The notes under the pieces are model-generated. The model worked only from the letters and a program-made list of their open reading frames with translations. It was not told where the DNA came from and searched no databases. DNA of 64,000 bases from Owenia fusiformis (taxonomy: Eukaryota > Annelida > Polychaeta > Sabellida > Oweniidae), in contig CAIIXF020000012.1 in assembly GCA_903813345.2 (NCBI GenBank), forward strand, positions 3,697,318-3,761,317. Reading direction: 5' to 3'. A program made the translations under genes and the position numbers. Positions 54,101 to 64,000 of this stretch are shown here, one piece after another. How positions within the stretch are numbered: the first letter of the stretch is position 1; the number at the start of each line of letters is the position of its first letter.

Positions 54101-55341
54101 ATCCGGTTCGCAAGCCAAGAGGGGCGTTACATCAATATGTAGTTGGTGCACCTCTAGAAAGAGTCGCGTTTGATATACTAGGGCCTTTGGTTGAAACAAA
54201 AAATCAAAATAAATATGTACTAGTCATAGGGGACTACTTCACAAAATGGAAGGAATGTTATGCAATGAAAGATCAAACAGCTTCGACTGTTGCTAAATTG
54301 TTTGTGGACGAATTTGTAGCAAGATTTGGAACACCTCGCGAACTTCATAGCGATCAAGGCAGAAATTTTGAATCTGATATCATGAAAGACATATATAAAA
54401 TTCTTGGCATTAAAAAGACACGAACAACTCCGTGGCACCCTAGAAGTGACGGTATGATAGAGAGGCATAATAGAACATTCATTGAAATGCTTTCTAAATA
54501 CATTGATTCGAATCAAGATACATGGGACGAATGTTTGCCGTTGATTAGTATGGCTTATCGTTCTTCAATCCATGAATCTACCGGAGAATCACCGGCTGCT
54601 ATGATGTTAGGTAGAGAGTTAGAACTACCACTAGATGTCGTTACTGATCCTCCAAGAGTAGAAGAAGACAATGAGTTAAAAACGGATTATGTAGAAGTGT
54701 TGAGACAAAATTTCCGTGACTCGTACAACCATGCAAGAGTTTGTTTGAAAAAAGCTCACGTTAGGCAAAAACGTCAGCATAACGCGCGTTTATCTGCAAC
54801 TGTGTATAAGAAATACGATGTCGTATGGATGTATAATCCAACAAGAGTAAAAGGGAAAAGTTTCAAACTAATGTGTCATTGGACAGGACCCTATATGGTT
54901 GTTAAAAAGATATCAGATGTCGTGTATAAAATACAACAGACAGCAAGGTCAAAACCGAGAATTATACATCACGATAAGTTGAAACGTTACCACGGTGACG
55001 AGTTTAAAACATGGGAAATTCATGAAAAGGGAATAGACGAGTGTGTTAAATTCAGTGATGCAAACACTCAGACGTCATTTGTTGAAGAAATGAAATCTTC
55101 AACTGAAGAGTTAAATGAAGAAGAGCAACAAACAGAAAATGAGGTTGAAACCTACAAAAATGACGAAGATAGTGAAATAAATGGGTTAGATAAACATGTC
55201 AGTCTTCAAGAAGAAAAAGACTCAAATAGCGACACCACGGTTTCTACTAAAAATCAAAATGAAGATAAGAAACCATCAAATGGTGTATTAAGGCGAAATG
55301 CAAGAAATAGAAGAGCGCCTACAAGATACGGATGGGACTAA
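51136..55341 (+). CDS. pol: Pol polyprotein: protease, reverse transcriptase, RNase H, integrase
   Basis: Replication and integration enzymes of the element. Counted from the first Met (1401 codons; the frame is open back to 51067): aspartic protease with LLDTGATV (D29-T-G); reverse transcriptase with YIDD at 479-482; RNase H with DCDAS (D626, D628); integrase zinc finger H944-x6-H951-x29-C981-x2-C984; integrase core D1013, D1073, E1109 with exact D-35-E spacing; a GPY/F-type module at ~1249-1270 (WTGPYMVV). The C-terminal ~120 residues are acidic and end RRAPTRYGWD; no chromodomain is seen. No stop or frameshift interrupts the ORF and the visible catalytic residues are present. Expression as a Gag-Pol fusion by -1 frameshifting at 51073-51079 is likely; separate initiation at ATG 51136 is less likely. 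Confidence 0.95.
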   Translation: MRTRIERAKQGMYVKGRLNNTVDVAFLLDTGATVTVISLDKYSEIPFSRKGRLRPVSRRVSGADGQPFKCGIEGECDLNIQVGDCEVETLVIVADIPTPGLLGMDFITKFGVSIDFKMFEFVMSRPTEISHKSSVKCLDADCNDICATVISKDTMYIPAGHEAILQGHILEQAESCDKGIKVVEPLENGSLNKQNVCVARVLVDSSYPLVPVRVYNPGEKSVTVHENTRIAVLSPISDVLDTSSIEGEVINNVNNVKKNEKDRPNKMPEHLQDLWQRSQENLSENDHESVKKLLIKYQSVFCKDDYDLGRTNQVEHKIDTENARPIKQKPRRFPMWKQQEAQKQIDKMLEKGLIKHSQSPWASPVVLVKKAGSVNKWRLCIDYRKLNSVTVKDCYPIPRIDTVLNQMGKSKFYCSMDLAASYHQIPMEESSKPKTAFITEGGFYEYEVMSFGLCNAGSTMERLIENVLRGLSPEICLLYIDDIVCWGSSLEEMNERLGTIFEKLIGANLKIRPDKTFLYQKTVKFLGFMIGEEGVSMDPDKVDAILKYPRPRCVRDARAFIGTASYYRKFIKDFSLIVRPIIKLTEKQSKFVWNEDCETAMDRVKSLLTKAPILAFPLPDCEFIMDCDASNFHIGGVLSQKQGDVERVICYGHKTLSKAERNYSVTRREMLAVIFFIQYWKHYLYGKRFTVRSDHGALTWLMSIRNPTGQVARYIEILSSYDFKLIHRPGRLHSNCDGLSRYREPDNSEIPSEEENCTSFIEKSAPVIYSSDVIKLNTGEADTVESGKVCKRCCNDLDSIKSKIEEQRDCQGLKEEKSNKEPTTKVTSLLRTVTKVDVKNTMSLDCPQVELEEGWSRSEIIEAQKNDNTIKDIYHMKTSGRERPKWEEISHMDKEFKTYWGQWDTIQCFDGILCRKYAAGDSDKTWWQIILPECYRKKVLNAMHNNITAGHMAIKRTKDRVKQRYYWPCLSKSVYRFIKRCTTCQKRNNPVRKPRGALHQYVVGAPLERVAFDILGPLVETKNQNKYVLVIGDYFTKWKECYAMKDQTASTVAKLFVDEFVARFGTPRELHSDQGRNFESDIMKDIYKILGIKKTRTTPWHPRSDGMIERHNRTFIEMLSKYIDSNQDTWDECLPLISMAYRSSIHESTGESPAAMMLGRELELPLDVVTDPPRVEEDNELKTDYVEVLRQNFRDSYNHARVCLKKAHVRQKRQHNARLSATVYKKYDVVWMYNPTRVKGKSFKLMCHWTGPYMVVKKISDVVYKIQQTARSKPRIIHHDKLKRYHGDEFKTWEIHEKGIDECVKFSDANTQTSFVEEMKSSTEELNEEEQQTENEVETYKNDEDSEINGLDKHVSLQEEKDSNSDTTVSTKNQNEDKKPSNGVLRRNARNRRAPTRYGWD

Positions 55342-58300
55342 TTGATTAATTAGTCGAAATGTAAATAATGTATATACATACAAAAAGGAGATAGTTAGTT
55401 AGATAAATGACAACGTCGTTTACCTCATGATTATTTAAAAGAAAAACAAACAAAAAAAAAGTAAATAAAAATCATCAACGCATACCTTAAAAGATCTTTT
55501 ATTTCAAACTCTCAATGGAATTGCATATAGGTATATTTTAATGGCTAGTGGATGAAAACATAACTTGCAAGAGGAATTGTTAAGGGGAGGTAAAGCCTTT
55601 CAAGTATGAAAACAGGACCATTTTGTAGTATTGAAGAACATTTTTCTTTATTAATTATGCATAGAAAGAGTCAAACATCCGTATTTGGCAAGAATGCATG
55701 TTTGTTTTGTGTCGCTGAATGGATGAATGAGATTTGTCATTTTTGTAATATGTGGTTGCCCGGGCAATTAGAAGTAGCAATTAGAAGTAACAATAAAGAG
55801 TAAACAATTAGAATTAAAAAATTAGAAGTAAACAAATAACAAAAAGACTGAAGAGTAACTTGTAAAATGAGATCTCTGAAGGCAATTTATGTTTTACAGT
55901 AATTAAACGTGTGCTTGTCGAAAATACACATAGGGATCGTTTTATCTGGTTTTATTAAGAGATATGAAATTCCATGAAAATGGAGGGGGTAGTTTGAGAC
56001 TGGTGGTTTGTTATAGAAAATTATGATGGAATTTCATATTCCATTCGTGTAGTAAGGCCTGGCAGTTATATGGTACTTAAATGATGAAAAGTGAAGTCGG
56101 TTTTTTGTCATGCGTTCTTGGATATTGCATCTAAGTTGATAAGTTAGCTAGACGAAGAGGATTCATTGTTGTTAAGTTATGAGATTTGAACTAGGCTTCT
56201 TGTCATGTGTTCTTGGATATTGCATCTAAGTTGATAAGTTAGCTAGAAGAAGAGTTCAATGTTGTTTTAGATGAGGTTGTGTGGTTGTTACTTATTCTTG
56301 GATATCGCATCTAAGTTGAATCATAGGTAACAAATGATCCACATGTAAAGCAGTGGGGTAGAATAACTGGTATTTATCCTTGGATATCGCATCTAAGTTG
56401 AATCATAGGTATCAGTTAGCCCACGTGCACTAACAGTAACATTAGTTGGAATTACTCGATATTATGTAGAATTAGTGCAGTTTTGTTTTAAACTCGGCCT
56501 CATGAACCAGGGTTGGAGAATAATTTTGCTATGACTTTAAGAGGAATCAAATGGCTAATAATTTTAAATATTACTTACAGTGAGCAAGTTGTATCTTTTC
56601 AGGATGCGAAAAGCATAAAAGTATATCGCATGTTTTTCTGTTTGTGTATTGTGGAAATTGCATCATAAGATTATGATGATTTTAGTCTATCAAGAAACAT
56701 ATTCCTGCTGGACGGGATAATGTTATCTTTGGGATATCTTGTCTTTAAGTTTCTGATTTTGTTTTTTATTGTTTTATTCTGCACTAATTGTTATATGAGA
56801 TTTTGCCATGTACATGCTCGAAATAAATGGTTATTTCCCGAGCGGCAACTGGATAATGTTATGATGACGATCATAAATTGTCAAATTTAGGGTTCAATAG
56901 AGAATTGAATTGAAGCCCAGGCAAGTGGTTTTCTCAGTTTTGTAAGAAAGTACAAACTGTGGATCCTACAACGAGATTTTGTTATGACAGCCATCAATCC
57001 AATCATCAGGTTTAGTGAAATGAATACATGAGAGATTAGTCATTTATATTTGAATATAGCAATTTGTTTGTATTTGTGCAATACATAGCGCTAAGTATGA
57101 AAATATAGAATTCTTTGGAAAATCCAAAGTAAAATGCTATTGTGCACTGAGGTGTTACCGATTTACTTTCGGAACCAAAGTCCTAGCAAGAGGGGGCGAC
57201 CTGATGAAAAGGTTTTAGTAATCTTGGCAGAGTCTGAAACCCATGTTGCATTATTGATGTTAATGTTAAATCGCTAGATATGTATAATTGTGTTATTACT
57301 TTTTGGAATTTGTCCTGCCTATTATGGAAATCATGTTAAGCCATATTTATATTCTTTCTTACTGTTCGTAAGCAATTTGCATCTTTTATTTTAAAAGACT
57401 AACCACTCAGTGCATTTTAAAGATAAAGACAAGTTTCACAAGTAACAATCAGAGATCATTTTGAAGAATAGAGAGAAAATGTAAATAATTTCATGAAGAG
57501 TTGAAGTTGAAGAGTTGCTAGTAGAGTTGAAGAGTTGAAAAACGCTCAGTCATGAAAGACAAGTCAAGTGAAAAGTTTGTATGTTGAAGAGATAGAAAGA
57601 CTAGTTACTTGTCAATGAAGAGAAATTGATGTCTTGAAGAAAATTAAATTCATGAAGAGTTTAGAACACGAAGAAGACTTGTTTATGTCACATAGAAAAG
57701 CAAGTCAAAGACATGTTCATAAAAAATGTTTCTTAAAGACACTTTTGGAAAACTTTTTGAGAATTAAAAAATTAATTGCCCGGGATCCCAGTAAGCGATT
57801 TCCTATGACGACCTGAAGTAGATGACGACTACCTAACCGTGAAGAAGCGATGAAGATGACCTGTGAAGGCGATGCCTATGTCTTATGGAGATGCAGACGA
57901 CGCGGATTTCGGATGGAGTGGAGCCACAGAGGATTTCGACAACTGATGAAGGAGCTGAAGATGTACGATCTCCTGTTATTATGAACAATTCTTTTCTCCA
58001 ACGAAAACGTTTATTATGAACACTGCTACGAGGAAATGGATATTTTATTATGGATTCTTCAGCGAGGATACGGACATATTCGATAATGGACACGATGCGG
58101 ACGTGCATGTGATATACGGATTATGGATATTATTTCGACTACTAAGACGGTGCATATTTTGGATTCGAAAACATTACATCGTGGACTAGATGCACGTATT
58201 ACAGCATCGCATTGGATCCAGGACTAGATACGCGGATTATAAAATCGGAACTTATTATGGTTTATTATAACGACGTTTATCAACAGGAACTACGTATGAA

Positions 58301-58504
58301 GCAAGGATATTTGCACGAACTCTGCGTGGATATTTCATATGGATATTGGATATGGATATGGATTATACACGAACTATGTATGCGGCACTGTGTTAGTAAA
58401 CATTCATATAGGACATTGTTAAAATATCATATACATTTATTTAGATTTTGCGTATTTTCAGTTTTTTTAGTACGTACAATGTCAGGAGAATTGTCATTTT
58501 ATTT
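55342..58504 (+). other. 3.2-kb noncoding region of the retrotransposon between pol and the 3' LTR
   Basis: No envelope or other long ORF. 'cttggatatcgcatctaagttg' and related sequence recurs about four times (56110-56400). A purine-rich 'gaagagttgaag' stretch (57490-57660) follows. A trinucleotide-biased segment (57800-58400), with many 'ggatat' and 'gatgac' words, has short ORFs only. It could be a decayed third gene or captured sequence. Confidence 0.7.
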
Positions 58505-58517
58505 GGGTGGGGGTTGT
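58505..58517 (+). other. Polypurine tract
   Basis: GGGTGGGGG (58505-58513) lies 4 nt upstream of the 3' LTR as defined by the target duplication. It is the expected plus-strand primer site. Confidence 0.65.
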
Positions 58518-58918
58518 ATAGCATTTTTCATGTTGATTCACCGTATTGTGCTGCCATCTTTCAATGGGTTTCTTATAGGTTTTGTAGGGTAAGGGATTGC
58601 CTTTCATTTCCTATAACTTGGGGGTATATAAGAGAAATTTTGGGCTTCATTCAGTAGAGAGTTAGATCGGGGGGAACATCACACATCATTTCTTTTCATC
58701 TTATTAATCTCATTTTCATTCTTTCTTTATCTTTGAACAGTTTTATTTTATACTGAAGAGTGTAATTGTACATGTTTAGTCTTTTACTTGGAATAAAGTA
58801 TAGTTTTATGAGTATATTAATTCTGTGTTAATCTTGTCTTTTTACATTACAAGACCAATCCATATTATTTTATGAAGAACCCACAGAGCTATTTAAACAA
58901 CAAAGCTCGAAGCTTCAT
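58518..58918 (+). repeat. 3' LTR of the gypsy element
   Basis: 401 bp, with no difference found by eye against the 5' LTR (48038-48438), including TATATAA (58625-58631) and AATAAA (58792-58797). It is followed directly by AGAT and then unique sequence. Confidence 0.92.
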
Positions 58919-58922
58919 AGAT

Positions 58923-59716
58923 TATACATCAACTGCTCAGACCACACCCGTGATCACACCCGTCAAAACTAAGTTGATGAAACGAGATTGAGGATAAAAT
59001 CCCTCACATTGACAAGAGTTAAATAAAGGAAGGCATACCTGTTTTAAGTAAAGAATATTCTTATCGGTATTTAGACTATCTTGGATTATTAATAGACTAG
59101 ATGCGAGTAGAAAAAATCTTGATTTACGCCATTAAATTTTCAAAATTCAGTCAAAGCGATGTTATATTTGAAATCTACATGTAAAAGTACATCTAGAAAT
59201 ATGGTTTCGAAAATTGTTTATCAAGTTTGAAGATTTAATTATTTTTGAAAGTGTGACTTCTAGTTCGGGTTGATTCTCCTTAGAGCCCATGTTACAAAAT
59301 CACAAAAAGTGAAATATCTATTCTTGTATTGGTCAGATAACATTTTCATTTACTGGACATATTTTGATTTGCATAACTATTAGATACATAGGGGTTATAT
59401 GAAAATTGAACCAGTAAAACAGATGTAATCTAAGTTAAAGGGAACTTTCTACTATACCCGCCATGCTATCTGACCCGAACGAGCCACCTGGTGGTGAAAC
59501 TGGTAGCTACCTACTCGCATCTGCGTTCGTTAAATACGTTAAAAAGTTATAATGGAAACGATCACTCCGAGTGTAGGACGTTACCACCTTTTAAGTAACT
59601 TCATATTAGATCATAAATACTTCCAACGATTCGTTGACATTTTCATTGCATGTGCTGGTTCATTTTCTCGGCGAATAAGCAGCTTTTTAGTTAAAAAATA
59701 TATTGTGTGAATTCTT
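58923..59716. other. No gene recognised
   Basis: Unique AT-rich DNA following the retrotransposon. No conserved ORF, RNA gene or repeat structure was seen. Confidence 0.45.
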
Positions 59717-62505
59717 GAAAGGAAGGCGAGTTGTTTGTAGAATGAATCGGGGGATTTTTTTCATGAATTTCGCTTATGTTTTTCATCCAAAAAACATCAA
59801 TACACTTTAAAACATTTTGTTTACTTTAAGATTACACCATGTAATCCAAAAATATATTTCTCATTTTCAAAGATAATCCATGGATTAACACCCAGGTATT
59901 TTTATTTTTCAATCTTCAGAGGGCTGGGAATCAATGATGCTCAACGCTTTTGAATACGATAAATGCTGTTTTAAATAGGTTTTACGTATGCCAATAATTT
60001 CTCAAATTATGTAAGCTGAATGCATTCCTTAATCCCTAGAATGCCTATCATAATAACATTCTTTTGTCTTGGCCACTTAATATGTTTTGTTGCTGTCTGA
60101 TCATCAAATCAAATTGTTGTTATTTAAAGATGTCAGTCAAATCTGGTGAAACAGCACAACATTTACCTAAATAGCACGAGTACATATTATGTAATGCATT
60201 CATAATATTTCATGCATCAGGTATTAAGGCTTAGGGGATTAACTTTTACACATAAACTGAACTGACAGATGTGTACGCTTACATGTACAACTTCCAGGAT
60301 TGTAAGAATTCAAAACTTGTTGATAGCCATATTTTCCTGAATGTGACATCGAGATATTATGGCATTTATGAGTGGTAAAACATGAAAAAAAGCATTTTCA
60401 TTTAAAATTAGCATATGATTTGAATTGATGCCAAGAAATGTATTAGTTAACTGTATCCATTTTACATCCATTGCAGTTGGCTACATTATAAGACAAGGCA
60501 TTCACATGCAAAATGTCAACACCTGCCATTTGTTACAGACACCAACTGCCAAACACCAACTGCCAAATGATAAACACCAACCACTGAACACCGTCCACAA
60601 AAAAGTTTGAGACCATAACAATATGTCACCACTTGTGGTGGTGACATAAAAATGATCATGGAAAATTGTATTTTTTTAAAAAAGTAGGAACTTCTGAGGT
60701 TATTAGAAAATTGGAAGACAAGGAAGGATTCTGGGAAGGATATTAGGGTTATAAATTGCAATGAAACTAAAACAAAACATTCTTTTTCTCAAATATCACA
60801 GTGTATATTCAAATCACAAATACGATATCATACAATTACAATAAGGGTCTAGTGCACTTTCCATTATGATATCCCCATGAACAAAATGAATCATTTTTAG
60901 GTGTAACATAAAGAATTCAATGTCACATAATACTGTGGAAAATATTTGGGCGTTTGGACCCACATGGGCTGAGGTTGAGGTCATTTAGTTCAGCAAGGGT
61001 GTATTGACTTGCCATTGAATGGGCTCCATTGACTTAACATGTGGATATCATCAATTCCAATAGAGGCCATTGGTTTCTATTGATTTTCACAAAAATACCT
61101 AAAATACACTATGACCTGAATCGATTGCAAATTAAATAATTTCACAGTATGACACAAATGGTATATCACATCAGATGTGCAAATATAAAGTTTGCAATCG
61201 ATTCAGGTCATACTTCAAATTAAAAGATTATACATTTTTTCCATCATTTTTTCCTACAAAATGGCTATAGAAAAATGCTTCAAAAGCAACTTTTATACTA
61301 ATGAAATCCCATACAACTTTCTAAATCCAAAGATTATACTGTTATGTTTCATTAATTAATAACATATTTGGATAATATGTTGGGATGTGTAGGATGCAAA
61401 TGGATTTTGACAGACACAAAAAGACTTCTTGGTTTGGCATCTCTACCCCTGTACACTTTATGATTGAATATTGGCCCTAATAAGTGGCCCATTCATCAAT
61501 ACAGTGCTGAATATAGGTCAACAAGATACTAGTGTACATATAAATGTAATAATACCTATAGCTAGGTCTGAATATTAAACTCCAGCCAAATAGAGCCACC
61601 ACAATATTTCAACCTTTGTAACCCTTGCAAAAAGATTTTCTTGCAATAAAAATGTAAAAATAGCTTAGGGTACTTGTAAGCCAATTTGATTTTAAGGTAG
61701 ACATGTCTCGATATTTTTCAATAATTTTCATGATTATAAATACCGATAATCAATGAAAGGGACAATATTTTCACATTTGTAATTGTATGTGTATGCATGG
61801 TCCATGTGTATGTTACCATAATTCTTTATATCCACTTAAAATGTAAAAAATTTTGCCCAATTTATAAATATCAGATAATTTATTCATCACCAAAATTAGT
61901 AAAAATTATCAACATGCAGAACTACCTTAAAGAGTTTAATCTCTCACTCAGTCACAATCATGTCAACCAAAACTGTACTTGTGTTACATAATATAGGATT
62001 ATACAGCTTACCATACTGTGCAATCTATATAGCATTCACACTGACATCTTTACAGAATCATATATAATTTTTGAATATAAACTAACTCAACCCAATAAGG
62101 CGAGTACTAAAGAATTTACTTACCTGCCATCTAAAAATCTGCTTGGAACTACCATTGGATTACCATTGGATTCCTCCAAGAGAATATTCTAGGGCGCATT
62201 CAGCTTACATAATTTGAGAAATTAATGGCATACGTAAAACCTATTTAAAACAGCATTTATCATATTCAAAAGCGTTGAGCATCAATGATTCCCAGCCCTC
62301 TGAAATTTGAAAAATAAAAATACCTGGGTGTTAATCCATGGATTATCTTTGAAAACGAGAAATATATTTTTGGATTACATGGTGTAATCTTAAAGTAAAC
62401 AAAATGTTTTAAAGTGTATTGATGTTTTTTGGATGAAAAACATAAGCGAAATTCATGAAAAAAATCTCCCGATTCATTCTACAAACAACTCGCCCTCCTT
62501 TCTTG
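59717..62505. repeat. Inverted repeat with ~305-bp arms and a 2.2-kb spacer
   Basis: 59717-60022 is repeated inverted at 62191-62505 with a few small differences. Shared blocks include 'attacaccatgtaatccaaa', 'gataatccatggattaacac' and 'gcgagttgtttgtagaatga'. The spacer has no recognisable transposase. It is either the ends of a non-autonomous DNA transposon or an inverted duplication. Confidence 0.75.
61111..61211. repeat. Hairpin with perfect 21-bp arms
   Basis: 61111-61131 (ATGACCTGAATCGATTGCAA plus one base) and 61191-61211 are exact inverted copies around a 59-nt loop. It lies within the spacer of the 59717-62505 inverted repeat. Confidence 0.8.
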
Positions 62506-62631
62506 TAAAAACGACCTGCTCCCTCACATTGATGGCGTGAAAGCACTGAACGAAACACACTTATTTCTCCCGGGTTTTTATAAGCTCGTGTATTTGTAGC
62601 CATTCTGTGATCCCATAAAGCTCTACCTTAT

Positions 62632-62905
62632 CAGTGGCGGATCCAAGGGGGGGGGGGGGCGTGGGGCCTGCTTTCCCCTTGGTGAGCCCCTAAAAAATTT
62701 AAACACAAAATTTTGTAGGCCTTATTTAGTGGGTCTTTCTGAGCATTACTTAGCCTTTTTAGGCCAAATATTATAAAAATTTGGCCTTAAATTTTCAAAA
62801 TGTGGGTCCAATTTTTGGATTTAGGGGTAAAACATTTCCAAGCAAGCCCGGAAAATCTTCTAATTTGAAAGGCGCCCCCCTTGTTGCCTTCTGGATCCGC
62901 CAGTG
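62632..62905. mobile_element. 274-bp MITE, CAGTGGCGGATCCA family
   Basis: The left end CAGTGGCGGATCCAAG and the right end, inverted CACTGGCGGATCCAG, are flanked by CTTAT at 62627-62631 and 62906-62910. A G14 run and 'ggcgccccccttg' lie near opposite ends. No coding capacity. Confidence 0.75.
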
Positions 62906-62910
62906 CTTAT

Positions 62911-64000
62911 AGTATGTTGAACTCATGGACTACAGGGAAACAAGAAGTCCCTGAATATAGGTTATATTATTATTATTTGGCATTTGTGATATTATGGGTT
63001 ATGATTTTCAAGATGAGGGTAATAAACACCAGATGTGCTTTAATTAAAAAATGAACATATGTATTAACAGCTCGTTTCGAACTTTAGAAATCAAGTTACA
63101 AACTATAATGTAAGGTAAAAATATTTATTCTCAGTTGTATTCACCATGTTTACAGCTATATGAAGTTTAACATATTGAACTTTGTAGATATATTCTATTT
63201 GATACGTATAATATAAAACTACATTAAGTCCTTATTTAGTGCACTTCAGTTAATTTGTCAGTCATGCATAACTATTTTGAGATCTCCTATTGTGTTTTTG
63301 CTTTTAACATTGCCAACCTTCTCCAATCATTGAGATTAATATTAATTTTATTTATTTATTTGCCAAACACTTTTTAATCAGTGGCACAATGGAAAATTCC
63401 AGTGCGGCAGTACATAAAACAAATACATATACATAAAATAAAATTCAGATAGATAGATAAAATAAATATGTTAAATTGTCCACATGTTATGAGTTTAAAA
63501 TATCGTTATTAATAGTCACTAAAAATTGTTAGACACACTTGTCAAACAAGAATCCTTGGTCTTTGCCCAAAATGCTAAAAACAACATCTCCTAGGCACCA
63601 CTTTAATTTTTCATTTAAAGGAAGCATTTAAGAACATATTAAATACATCAGGGAAACATCTGTGTGTTAAATCATCAGTTGGATATATTGTATTGTATTG
63701 TATTGTACAATACAATACAATACATCAACGGTTTTAAAAATATCTTAAGAAACAAAATAAAAAACGAATTAAGAATATCAACAGAAAATCAGACTAGGCC
63801 AATCTTTATTAGAAAATGGATTTGTATTCTTTACAAACTAGAGATACGTTTTTAACAAAAAACCTAACTGTACTTACTTGTGTTTTATTACCGTATTATA
63901 TTTTCTCCATTCTATCTACCTGTATGCTATGATTATGTTGTACAAACATGTCCCATATATTATGTTTTTATATTTCGGTAATAATAAGGTAATTCTGTTA
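62911..64000. other. No gene recognised; AT-rich with simple palindrome
   Basis: 63689-63724 is a perfect 36-bp palindrome of (TTGTA)n joined to (TACAA)n. The segment 63345-63450 ('ttatttatttatttgccaaa') resembles AT-rich ends of retroposons but cannot be classified. Confidence 0.5.

Larger units (their letters stand above)
48038..58918 (+). mobile_element. Complete Ty3/gypsy-type LTR retrotransposon, 10.9 kb
   Basis: Order: 5' LTR, tRNA-Leu-type primer site, ~1-kb leader with stem-loops, gag, CCHC segment in another frame, pol (protease, RT, RNase H, integrase), a 3.2-kb 3' noncoding region, polypurine tract, 3' LTR. Integrase after RT/RNase H defines Ty3/gypsy order. The two LTRs, 401 bp each, look identical by eye. 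AGAT flanks both sides (48034-48037 and 58919-58922), or TAGAT if the LTR is taken to end in CA. No envelope-like ORF is present. The length is about twice a minimal gypsy element because of the 3' region. Confidence 0.93.

Noticed and set aside
58212-58657. Short ORFs near the 3' LTR as a possible env gene
   Set aside because: They run into the LTR, duplicate a reading frame in the 5' LTR, and show no convincing signal peptide, cleavage site or glycoprotein features.
62126-62190. Minus-strand exon-like segment ending AG|GTAAGT
   Set aside because: There is a good donor but no clear acceptor or recognisable protein; too weak to list as a gene.

Overview
This is eukaryotic DNA: AT-rich, intron-rich and heavily loaded with transposons. 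Three host protein-coding genes could be assembled exon by exon from splice sites and protein similarity. The element mix suggests a marine lophotrochozoan, perhaps a mollusc: pearl-type dispersed repeats with a GACGG microsatellite, many short foldback elements, a Ty3/gypsy retrotransposon and an invertebrate sarcoplasmic-type calcium-binding protein. The species is inferred, not shown.

Layout. 1-8.2 kb: minus-strand RPA1 (large subunit of replication protein A). Eight exons cover the first ~390 residues, and the 3' part lies beyond the left edge. Its introns hold pearl-type elements, MITEs and a 73-bp tandem array. 8.2-17 kb: intergenic DNA with a mariner-like element that carries a nested pearl element, two abutting TA-flanked MITEs, a ~175-bp satellite, and weak evidence for a spliced minus-strand transcript. 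17.5-35.5 kb: plus-strand MED19 (Mediator head subunit), six exons, 232 aa. Its last intron is ~12.9 kb and contains a complete four-exon EF-hand gene on the opposite strand. That intron also holds a PIF/Harbinger-like element, hAT-like MITEs, long inverted repeats and a broken XPG/PIN-like mobile-element gene. 37.1-37.3 kb: an intact terminal exon of a second EF-hand gene. 38-47.5 kb: satellites interrupted by a hAT-like MITE and a 4.2-kb foldback element, both with clear target-site duplications (TSDs). 48.0-58.9 kb: a complete LTR retrotransposon with two 401-bp LTRs that look identical. 59-64 kb: no gene recognised; inverted repeats and small MITEs.

How the parts work together. RPA1 (single-stranded DNA binding) and MED19 (transcription) are housekeeping genes with no operon-like link. 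The EF-hand gene is transcribed against MED19 inside its intron, so the two nascent RNAs overlap. The LTR element encodes Gag with a CCHC knuckle and a protease-RT-RNase H-integrase Pol. Gag and Pol are offset by -1, and the overlap contains a textbook frameshift signal: GGGAAAC, a 5-nt spacer and a GC-rich stem-loop. A second break, at an A9 run, separates the Gag capsid region from its zinc knuckle.

The most notable points are the apparently very young LTR element with its recoding signal, the nested antisense EF-hand gene, and several elements whose boundaries are fixed by exact target-site duplications.
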